This document shows, one piece after another, positions 32,242 through 37,373 of a DNA stretch of 37,373 bases. This DNA comes from Caulobacteraceae bacterium. GTDB taxonomy: Bacteria > Pseudomonadota > Alphaproteobacteria > Caulobacterales > Caulobacteraceae. The DNA is taken from contig CANJMO010000020.1 of assembly GCA_947475845.1 (NCBI GenBank), positions 1-37,373 on the forward strand, read 5' to 3'. A model generated the notes under the pieces. It worked only from the letters and a program-made list of their open reading frames with translations, did no database searches and was not told the DNA's origin. Positions within the stretch are counted from its first letter, which is position 1; every line of letters starts with the position of its first letter. Position numbers and translations under genes: made by a program.

Positions 32242-33204
32242 GGCCAGCGGCCGCTCGATCAGGCGGTAGCAGATCAGGCCGGCGCCCAGCGCGAGCGCAA
32301 AACCCAGCGGAACCCTGATCCAAGGCGACAGCTCCGGCGTCAGCCATTTCAAGACGCACACCACCGGCAACTGGCAAATGTAGAGCGAATAGGACGCGTC
32401 GCCGATCGCATCGAGCGGGCGGCCCACCCGGTCCGGACCCGACGCCCCGGCGGCTTCCAGCACCAGCGCGCCGGCCAGGATCAATGCGGCGGGCGGCGCC
32501 CAGATCAGCGGCCGCCAGAAATCGCTGCGCACGCTGCCCAGTTGCAGTCCGGCGAACATCAGGACTCCAAGCCCGAGAATGACCCAGCCCCAGCCGGCGC
32601 CGGCCCCGCGCAGGTCGCCTTTGCTCCACAGCCGTGCCAGCCCGACCCCGATCAGAAACTCCAGCAGCAGTGGATTGGCGCCGAAGGTGTAGGTCTGGTG
32701 ATAGATCAAACCCACCAGGGCCATAACCGAGACCAGGCCGCACAGCACCTGCAACCGCCGTTGAAGCGGCGCGGCCAGAGCCAGGGCGAAGGCGAGGTAG
32801 AAGAAGGCCTCGTAAGTCAGGGTCCAGCCGCTGACCAGCAGCGGAAAGGCGTCCCCCGCCGGGTCATTGTGCGGGATGAACAATAGCGAGAGCACCAGGT
32901 GCAGCGGCTCGAACTGAGCCACCGGCATCGCCTGCGGCCGCCACGGCACCAGGACCGCCACCGCAAGGGTCGCCAGCCAGTAGAGCGGCGCCACCCTGGC
33001 CGCCCGCGCGATCAGGAACCGGCCCGGCGACACGGCCCGGCCCTCGCTGGCGTTCCACAGCACGAAGCCGGAGATGATGAAGAACAGATCCACCCCCGCC
33101 GCCCCGACCGCGAAGTCCTGGCCCGACCATTGGCAGGCGTGGAACAGGGTCACGCTGAGAGCGGCGACCGCACGCAGTCTTTGGATGGAGGAGAGCCTGA
33201 TCAC
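32134..33204 (-). CDS. Acyltransferase 3 family membrane protein
   Basis: A 356-residue protein with about ten membrane helices, of the family that O-acylates surface sugars and lipids. The start IQRLRAVAALSVTLFHACQW includes the conserved RaxaalxVxxxH pattern with catalytic His, and GVDLFFIISGFVLW follows. The helix ending ICYRLIERPL is the usual C-terminal mark. The last 29 or so residues (after RHRR) run antisense to the EAL remnant gene and are probably not conserved, so the natural stop may have been lost. Substrate unknown. Confidence 0.88.
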   Translation of the reverse strand: MIRLSSIQRLRAVAALSVTLFHACQWSGQDFAVGAAGVDLFFIISGFVLWNASEGRAVSPGRFLIARAARVAPLYWLATLAVAVLVPWRPQAMPVAQFEPLHLVLSLLFIPHNDPAGDAFPLLVSGWTLTYEAFFYLAFALALAAPLQRRLQVLCGLVSVMALVGLIYHQTYTFGANPLLLEFLIGVGLARLWSKGDLRGAGAGWGWVILGLGVLMFAGLQLGSVRSDFWRPLIWAPPAALILAGALVLEAAGASGPDRVGRPLDAIGDASYSLYICQLPVVCVLKWLTPELSPWIRVPLGFALALGAGLICYRLIERPLASALGRHRRARTLHRHGLGLRPPEQEALAAVDADLA

Positions 33205-33246
33205 GCTCCCGATGTTTCACGCAGCCGCTGGCGAGGCAAGGAAACC

Positions 33247-33491
33247 CTAGGCGGGGTCTCCGGCGCCTTCGACGAATTCAGGCCATACACCCTGCAGGCG
33301 ATAGACGCTCCAGCCATCGCCGGCCGGCGCGCGCTAGCCCGGATTGAGCAGGCTGAATTCCCAGGCGTCGTCGCCTCGCGTTTCCCCAGGCAGCAGATCG
33401 CGGAACGCCAGGTCCTTGCGGGCCGCGTAGGCATCCTCGATCCGGCGCGTCAGCAGCCGTCGAACGCTGCCAGATGCTCATGGATGTTCAT
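33247..33491 (-). pseudogene. Decayed small gene of about 81 codons
   Basis: From ATG 33491 (GGAGAG upstream) the frame reads MNIHEHLAAFDG, then hits TGA. Inserting one base there continues LLTRRIEDAYAARKDLAFRD and LLPGETRGDDAWEFSLLNPG, an in-frame TAG at 33336-33334, then AGDGWSVYRLQGVWPEFVEG and a final TAG at 33247. One frameshift plus one amber codon break an otherwise well-formed small protein. I do not recognise the family. Confidence 0.55.
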
Positions 33492-33654
33492 GGAAAGACG
33501 CTCTCCAACGGACCCGCATCCTGCCCCGCGGACCTGACTTTCGGCCTAACAAAGAGAGTCAACGGAAGGTTGCCCTTTGTGGGCTGATGCAACGATGGGC
33601 GGGCTTTGCGCATTGTGGGCGGTAGACCCCGCAATCCATGCGCCGGAGACTCCG

Positions 33655-34188
33655 ATGACCGACCACGCGGCCCCCATCAGCCACACCACCCCGCGCACAG
33701 GCTTGCCGCCGGTGAGCCGCGGCTTCGTTCTCGGCGCCGTCGTCGGCTTAGTCATCGGCGTCGGCTTCGCCATGGCCGGCGGGATCAAGACCAAGCCGAG
33801 CTGGACCGACGCCTCGGCCGCGTGGATGAAACTGCCTGAGCAAACCTCCATGGGTGTCCCGCCCCAGACGTTCGCCATTCCCGGCTCGTCCTACGATTTC
33901 GGCGGCGTCGCCCAGCCGTTGAACCCGACCGTGACCGACACCGCCGCCATCATCCGCATCGATCTGGCGGCTCAGGCCGGACGGGTCGGGTTGTCCCTGG
34001 CGCGTCCGGATGGCGGCGAACTGGTATCCCGGGAAGCGGTGATCACGCCGCAGCAGGGCGAGACGACCGTCTATCTGCACACCGTTCCCGGCTCTGGTCC
34101 GGTGACCCTGCTGCTGCGCGCGGCCGACAACAACGGCGCGGGCGTCTCGGCCAAGGTCTCCAAGGTGCAGTCGGCGACCGCGGCCTGA
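33655..34188 (+). CDS. Hypothetical membrane-anchored protein
   Basis: A 177-residue protein I do not recognise. One membrane helix lies at about residues 24-43 (FVLGAVVGLVIGVGFAMAGG) and the remaining part looks beta-rich and periplasmic, with repeated short hydrophobic strands (IIRIDLAAQAGRVGLSLARP, TTVYLHTVPGSGPVTLLLRA). ATG 33655 is preferred over 33577. It lies in the accessory stretch beside tRNA-Val, and the AlpA-like gene follows at once. Confidence 0.7.
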   Translation: MTDHAAPISHTTPRTGLPPVSRGFVLGAVVGLVIGVGFAMAGGIKTKPSWTDASAAWMKLPEQTSMGVPPQTFAIPGSSYDFGGVAQPLNPTVTDTAAIIRIDLAAQAGRVGLSLARPDGGELVSREAVITPQQGETTVYLHTVPGSGPVTLLLRAADNNGAGVSAKVSKVQSATAA

Positions 34189-34196
34189 GTTTCGCG

Positions 34197-34520
34197 GTGG
34201 GCAGTGAGCTCAAGTTCGGGGCCGTGGCCAAGCCGATCACAGGTTCGGGCGCGGTGACCTTGGCCTCCACCGGCGGTGTCGTCACCGCCAGCGGCAGTGC
34301 GTCGGCGCTGCCGATCGTCGCCGCGTTCGACGATCTCCCGGCGTCCTCATTCGTGAAACGACCCGTTGTGATGGCCCTCTTGGGTGGCATCTGCGACGAG
34401 GAAGTGGATCGGCTCGAAAAGCGAGGCAAGCTGCCCCGACGCATCAAGCTCGGCTCCCGCGTCAACGGCTGGCAGGTCGGCGCGCTTCGCACCGCCCTCG
34501 CCGCGCTAGCGGAGGGCTGA
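34197..34520 (+). CDS. AlpA-like helix-turn-helix protein (element remnant)
   Basis: The C-terminal half of this 107-residue frame, FVKRPVVMALLGGICDEEVD and RLEKRGKLPRRIKLGSRVNG then W, matches the AlpA/excisionase winged helix-turn-helix used by prophages and integrative elements. The first 50 residues are low-complexity (Gly, Ser, Ala, Thr, Val) and may not be coding; the true start may be GTG near 34352. The stop is TGA 34518. Its place near the 3' end of a tRNA gene fits a leftover of an integrated element. Confidence 0.55.
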   Translation: MGSELKFGAVAKPITGSGAVTLASTGGVVTASGSASALPIVAAFDDLPASSFVKRPVVMALLGGICDEEVDRLEKRGKLPRRIKLGSRVNGWQVGALRTALAALAEG

Positions 34521-34957
34521 GCGGTGTTCGTGAACCTGGCGGACCGTCGCGCAGTAGAGGCCGCTTAGCTGCCTTCGGATATGGGTCGGAAGCGGCCATT
34601 CGCTAACGGCGGGCATCCAATGTCCGCTAACGACCCTAACTCACCGTATGGGCAACCCGGCGCGGTCGAGGTGCGCTACTTGGGCCGATGCCAAACTGTG
34701 TTGACGCCCCAGCCTATTGCCCGTCGCGACAAAAATTCCGGGAGGCTTGGGGTAAGCAAATCGCGCAGGGCCGCGGACCCCCTCCCCAGGGGTCGGTCAC
34801 CTGGGCGACACCTTGCATGAACCCGCTAAGACCCAAAGCCCGGTGCGTTTCACCGGCCGATGCTATTGGCCGCGCGAAGCGCAATCGAATTTAAGATGGG
34901 CTGGATGATGGGTAACCCTGTTGGAATGAGAAATTTCCCAATTCAAACAAAGGTAAG
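34521..34957. other. Gene-free stretch between AlpA-like gene and tRNA-Val
   Basis: 437 bases with lower GC than the surroundings and no frame I can support. Short open frames (for example 34581-34820) lack family resemblance and ribosome sites. No integrase remnant and no clear repeat of the tRNA 3' end was found by eye. It is probably decayed element DNA. Confidence 0.5.
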
Positions 34958-35032
34958 TGGTGGACGCGACAGGGATTGAACCTGTGACCCCCTCGATGTC
35001 AACGAGGTGCTCTCCCGCTGAGCTACGCGTCC
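34958..35032 (-). tRNA. tRNA-Val(GAC)
   Basis: A complete cloverleaf on the minus strand: acceptor ggacgcg/cgcgtcc, D-arm gctc/gagc, anticodon stem cctcg/cgagg with loop TTGACAT (anticodon GAC, valine), T-arm acagg/cctgt with TTCAATC, discriminator A and encoded CCA at 34960-34958. Confidence 0.97.
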
Positions 35033-35090
35033 GCTCCAGAAGAAGGGGCGGTATATCGACAGGCACCGCGAGGCGCAAGGCGCAAGGCCG

Positions 35091-35216
35091 CGCTCAAGCA
35101 ACGAGCGTATACGAGCGGTAGCGCCCAAGCGACGCGCTCAAGCAGCGAGCGGATGCGAGCGGTAGCGCCCAAGCGACGCGCTCAAGCAGCGAGCGGATGC
35201 GAGCGGTAGCGCCCAA
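35091..35216 (+). repeat. 44-bp tandem repeat, almost three units
   Basis: Units at 35091-35134, 35135-35178 and 35179-35216 (last one cut at 38 bases) share cgctcaagcagcgagcg, then gatgcgagcggtagcgcc. The first unit has a few changes (acgagcgtatacgagcgg). Each contains CGCTC ... GAGCG inverted pieces able to form a small hairpin. The array lies between tRNA-Val and the 3' end of cpdR. A shorter copy is at 3242-3270. Confidence 0.9.
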
Positions 35217-35225
35217 AGAATATCT

Positions 35226-35588
35226 TCAGGCGGCTTTCATCATCCGCTCCACCTCGGCGACGATCTCGCGCAGGTGGATGGGCTTGGACAGCACCTTGGC
35301 GCCCTGGGGCGCGCTTTCCTTGGCGGCCAGGCCGACGGCGGCGAAGCCGGTGATGAACATGATGCGCAGGTCCGGCTGGGCCACGGCCGCTTGGCGCGCG
35401 ACCTCGATGCCGTCGGCGCCGGGCATGACGATGTCCGTTAGCAGAAGGTCCCACTCCGCTTCCGGCAGAGCGTGCAGGGCTTCCTCGCCATCGGCGCAGG
35501 CGCGCACTTCGTAGCCGGCCCGTTCCAGGGCCCGGGTCAGGAAGCCGCGCAGGGAGTCATCGTCTTCGGCAAGCAGGATTCGCGTCAT
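35226..35588 (-). CDS. cpdR: CpdR, single-domain response regulator priming ClpXP
   Basis: A 120-residue lone receiver domain with no output domain. Phospho-acceptor Asp52 lies in LLLTDIVMPGADGIE, the acidic pair in ILLAEDDDSLR, and Lys102 in VLSKPIHLREIV. The sequence IMFITGFAAVGL is typical of CpdR. Unphosphorylated CpdR binds ClpX, brings it to the pole and primes it for PdeA, RcdA and then CtrA degradation; phosphorylation by the CckA-ChpT relay turns it off. It ends in Ala-Ala, as in known CpdR. Divergent from an N-formylglutamate amidohydrolase gene. Confidence 0.9.
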   Translation of the reverse strand: MTRILLAEDDDSLRGFLTRALERAGYEVRACADGEEALHALPEAEWDLLLTDIVMPGADGIEVARQAAVAQPDLRIMFITGFAAVGLAAKESAPQGAKVLSKPIHLREIVAEVERMMKAA

Positions 35589-35723
35589 GGTCTCGATCGG
35601 ATGTCGCGGGGCGAAATGGCGGGGCGAGCGAGCGCGATCATAGGCGGCAGGTGTAAACCGCCGATAAACCCCGTTGGCGACGGGCGCGTTGACGGGGTGG
35701 GCCGCCTTGGCCCAAATGACCCC

Positions 35724-36653
35724 ATGACGGCATGGGAAGGCTTGTCCGAGCCTGCAATCGATGGGAACGCCGCCGCCGGCGCGCGAAGTCCGCGCCAGGA
35801 CGGCGCCGACGCCCCCTTTACCCTGCGCCGGGCGGAAGGCGCCGCCGCACCCTTCGTGTTCGCTTCACCTCACTCAGGCCGCGACTATCCCGCCGATATG
35901 ATGGACGCCGCCATGCTCGACAGCGCCGCCATCCGCCGATCCGAGGACGCTTTTGTCGACGAATTGATCGCCGACGCGCCGATCAGCGGCATCTCCCTGA
36001 TCACCGCGCGCTACGCTCGCGCCTATATCGATGTGAATCGCGAGGCGTACGAACTCGACCAGACCATGTTCGAGGACGAATTGCCCGCCTTCGCCCGGGC
36101 GCGTACGGCGCGGGTCGCCGCTGGCCTTGGCACCATCGCCCGGGTGGTGGGCGAGGGGCAGGAAATCTACCGCCGCAAGCTGATCTTCGCCGAGGCGCGC
36201 GGGCGCATCGAGGCGGTGCACCAGCCCTACCACCGCGCTCTGGCTGAGATGCTGGAGGAGACTCGCGCCGTCCACGGCCGCGCCGCCCTGATCGACTGGC
36301 ACTCCATGCCCTCGGCCGCCTCCGGCGAGCCCGCCTATGGCCGCAAGGGTTGCGACATGGTGCTGGGCGACCGCTTCGGTTCGGCCTGCGCCCCGGGACT
36401 GACCCGGCTGGTGGAGCGCGAACTTGAGGGCATGGGCTATCGGGTGGCGCGCAACGCCCCCTACGCCGGCGGCTACACCACCGAGTTCTACGGACGTCCG
36501 GACGAGGGCGTCCACGCGCTGCAGATCGAGATCAACCGAGGGGTCTATCTGGATGAGGCGGCGCTGCGGCCCACCAGCGGGTTCGCCCGGCTGAAGCACG
36601 ATCTTGACCGGCTGAGCACGGCCCTGGCTCGCGATTGGCGCAAGGCGCTCTGA
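35724..36653 (+). CDS. N-formylglutamate amidohydrolase family protein
   Basis: A 309-residue zinc-type hydrolase of the FGase/HutG family, which releases formate from N-formylglutamate in histidine breakdown or acts on related N-formyl compounds. Motifs include FVFASPHSGRDYPADM, YARAYIDVNREAYELDQTMF, ALIDWHSMPS and GGYTTEFYGRPDEGVHALQI with EINRGVY next. ATG 35724 is chosen; a second ATG at 35716 is out of frame, and the longer frame to 35472 runs through cpdR. No other hut genes are present. Confidence 0.88.
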   Translation: MTAWEGLSEPAIDGNAAAGARSPRQDGADAPFTLRRAEGAAAPFVFASPHSGRDYPADMMDAAMLDSAAIRRSEDAFVDELIADAPISGISLITARYARAYIDVNREAYELDQTMFEDELPAFARARTARVAAGLGTIARVVGEGQEIYRRKLIFAEARGRIEAVHQPYHRALAEMLEETRAVHGRAALIDWHSMPSAASGEPAYGRKGCDMVLGDRFGSACAPGLTRLVERELEGMGYRVARNAPYAGGYTTEFYGRPDEGVHALQIEINRGVYLDEAALRPTSGFARLKHDLDRLSTALARDWRKAL

Positions 36654-36720
36654 ATTCCGCGAAACAAGCTGAGCCGCTGAACCTGTTGCAGGCCTTGGCC
36701 TTGCGGGCCGGCGATCAGGC

Positions 36721-36748
36721 AAAAAAAAGCCGCGCACGAGGCGCGGCT
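36721..36748 (-). terminator. Rho-independent terminator of the candidate sRNA
   Basis: Perfect 8-bp stem agccgcgc (36728-36735)/gcgcggct (36741-36748), loop of five bases, and a run of eight T on the minus strand. It is orientated for a minus-strand transcript although the adjacent protein genes are both on the plus strand. Confidence 0.88.
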
Positions 36749-36803
36749 AGTCAATAGGGAGGAAACGCCCAGGAAGGGCAGCGGCGTCATCGACGCCGCG
36801 CAG
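36721..36803 (-). ncRNA. Candidate small regulatory RNA with anti-Shine-Dalgarno segment
   Basis: On the minus strand a promoter TTGATC-N17-TATAAA (36837-36832, 36814-36809) predicts a start near 36803. The about 80-base RNA would have three hairpins: gcggcgtc/gacgccgc (36781-36799), gccc/gggc (36767-36779), and a terminator agccgcgc/gcgcggct (36728-36748) followed by eight T. Between hairpins 2 and 3 lies single-stranded GUUUCCUCCCUAUUGACU, with CCUCC that can pair with ribosome sites. No gene on that strand needs this terminator. I cannot match it to a named sRNA. Confidence 0.6.
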
Positions 36804-36808
36804 TTGTG

Positions 36809-36837
36809 TTTATACGGTGCATCGCAGCAGGGATCAA
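36809..36837 (-). promoter_or_regulatory. Promoter of the candidate sRNA
   Basis: TTGATC (-35) and TATAAA (-10) with exactly 17 bases between, five of six matches to each consensus hexamer. The predicted start is about six to seven bases downstream, 80 bases before the terminator end. Confidence 0.55.
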
Positions 36838-37113
36838 CCACCGAAACGGGTTTTTTGGACCAGACAAACTGCCGCAGTCCCCAGAAACCCTGATAGTTTA
36901 AGGACAAAGCCAGCATTTCAGCGGCGAAACAATGTGCTGCGCTGCACAATATTCCTGGCTTGTCGTGTCATAACCCCTTATAAAATAAGGAACGGGGCGT
37001 CATCGCTGTGCAGCGTGATGCCTCAACTCGAAAGGCCGGGGTGGCTTTAGACACAACGCTCGCGTACAAGGCCCCCGCTTCCTCCCCCGAAATTTTTTCC
37101 GGTTCGCACTCCT

Positions 37114-37373
37114 ATGGCTCTGCGCAATATCGCCATCATCGCTCACGTCGACCATGGCAAGACCACTCTGGTGGATCAGCTCCTCGCGCAATCGGGTGTC
37201 TTCCGAGACAACGAAGCCAAGGTCGAGCGGGCCATGGACTCCAACGATCAGGAGCGTGAGCGCGGCATCACCATCTTGGCCAAGTGCACCACGGTGAACT
37301 ACAAGGCCGACAGCGGCGACATCTTCACCTTCAACATCGTCGACACACCCGGACACGCCGACTTCGGTGGAGA
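37114..37373 (+). CDS. typA: Translational GTPase TypA/BipA, 5' end (partial)
   Basis: The first 86 residues of the ribosome-binding GTPase TypA (BipA), cut by the right edge. It starts [20 protein letters not shown], so the P-loop is AHVDHGKTT (10-18); [16 protein letters not shown] is the switch I region and [13 protein letters not shown] the G3 motif. TypA helps 50S assembly and growth under cold or stress. The 113 bases before the ATG contain ccttat/ataagg (36976-36990) and weak promoter matches. Confidence 0.95.
   Translation, partial: MALRNIAIIAHVDHGKTTLVDQLLAQSGVFRDNEAKVERAMDSNDQERERGITILAKCTTVNYKADSGDIFTFNIVDTPGHADFGG

Noticed and set aside
34581-34894. Two short open frames before tRNA-Val
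   Set aside because: No ribosome site, no recognisable domain, compositionally odd; treated as gene-free.
35091-35216. CRISPR array
   Set aside because: The 44-bp units follow one another without unique spacers and there are no cas genes.
35654-35670. CtrA-like site TAAA-N7-TAAA between cpdR and the amidohydrolase
   Set aside because: Two mismatches to the consensus (TTAA-N7-TTAA); too weak to list as a regulatory site.
36545-36949. 134-codon minus-strand frame over the sRNA region
   Set aside because: Its 3' half is antisense to N-formylglutamate amidohydrolase, and it runs through the terminator hairpin at 36721-36748, so it is not a credible mRNA.

Overview
This window is about 37 kb of GC-rich, densely packed DNA from an alphaproteobacterium, almost certainly a member of the Caulobacteraceae (Caulobacter/Phenylobacterium type). 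The evidence is the set of lineage-typical genes seen together: the CtrA-proteolysis adaptors rcdA (DUF1465) and cpdR, the cell-cycle regulator trcR (DUF1013), the nucleoid protein gapR (DUF2312), COQ9 and proton-translocating transhydrogenase in three subunits. It is core chromosome for the most part. Genus and species are inference; no search could be run.

Layout. 1-3232: end of pntAA, pntAB, pntB, then an alpha/beta hydrolase. 3242-6728: rpsU (apparently with an ATC start), COQ9, purE-purK, and a diguanylate cyclase. 6725-8640: a minus-strand run of ubiX, a TIGR02444-type gene, a DUF465 gene and a frameshifted GNAT acetyltransferase. 8775-11760: a second DUF465 gene, trcR, a quinone oxidoreductase, a DUF1192 gene and rcdA. 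11835-15171: rpmE, a dicarboxylate/amino-acid symporter, suhB, thiE and a 42-residue DUF2474 protein. 15155-18428: the cyanide-insensitive-type bd oxidase cydAB behind a FixK/FNR-like box, and the iron-storage pair bfd-bfr behind a Fur-like operator. 18425-23779: photolyase, a TspO-like protein, and the glycolytic cluster gap-pgk-fba. 23935-28459: a small basic protein, gapR, a cation exchanger preceded by a yybP-ykoY-type Mn2+ riboswitch, a YCII protein, a DUF6491 protein, rpmJ and a lytic transglycosylase. 28504-33204: motA with a damaged 5' end, an alanine-rich lipoprotein, mnmC, a PAS protein with an EAL remnant, and an acyltransferase. 33247-35216: a degenerate accessory stretch beside tRNA-Val(GAC), with a dead small gene, an AlpA-like regulator, and a 44-bp tandem repeat. 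35226-37373: cpdR, N-formylglutamate amidohydrolase, a candidate sRNA and the start of typA/bipA.

How the genes work together. RcdA and CpdR belong to the same ClpXP adaptor hierarchy that removes CtrA, and a near-perfect CtrA box lies before rcdA. TrcR and GapR add further cell-cycle and chromosome-structure functions. COQ9 and UbiX feed ubiquinone synthesis, and the bd oxidase consumes ubiquinol. gap, pgk and fba form one glycolytic/gluconeogenic transcript. Regulation by metal and oxygen is visible in three non-coding sites: the Mn2+ riboswitch, the bfd-bfr operator and the cydA box.

The most interesting items are the Mn2+ riboswitch on a CaCA-family exchanger, a compact sRNA candidate with an exposed anti-Shine-Dalgarno segment before typA, the ATC start of rpsU, the dispersed 44-bp repeat, and several reading-frame lesions (GNAT, motA, the small gene at 33.3 kb). 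The lesions could be biological or assembly errors.
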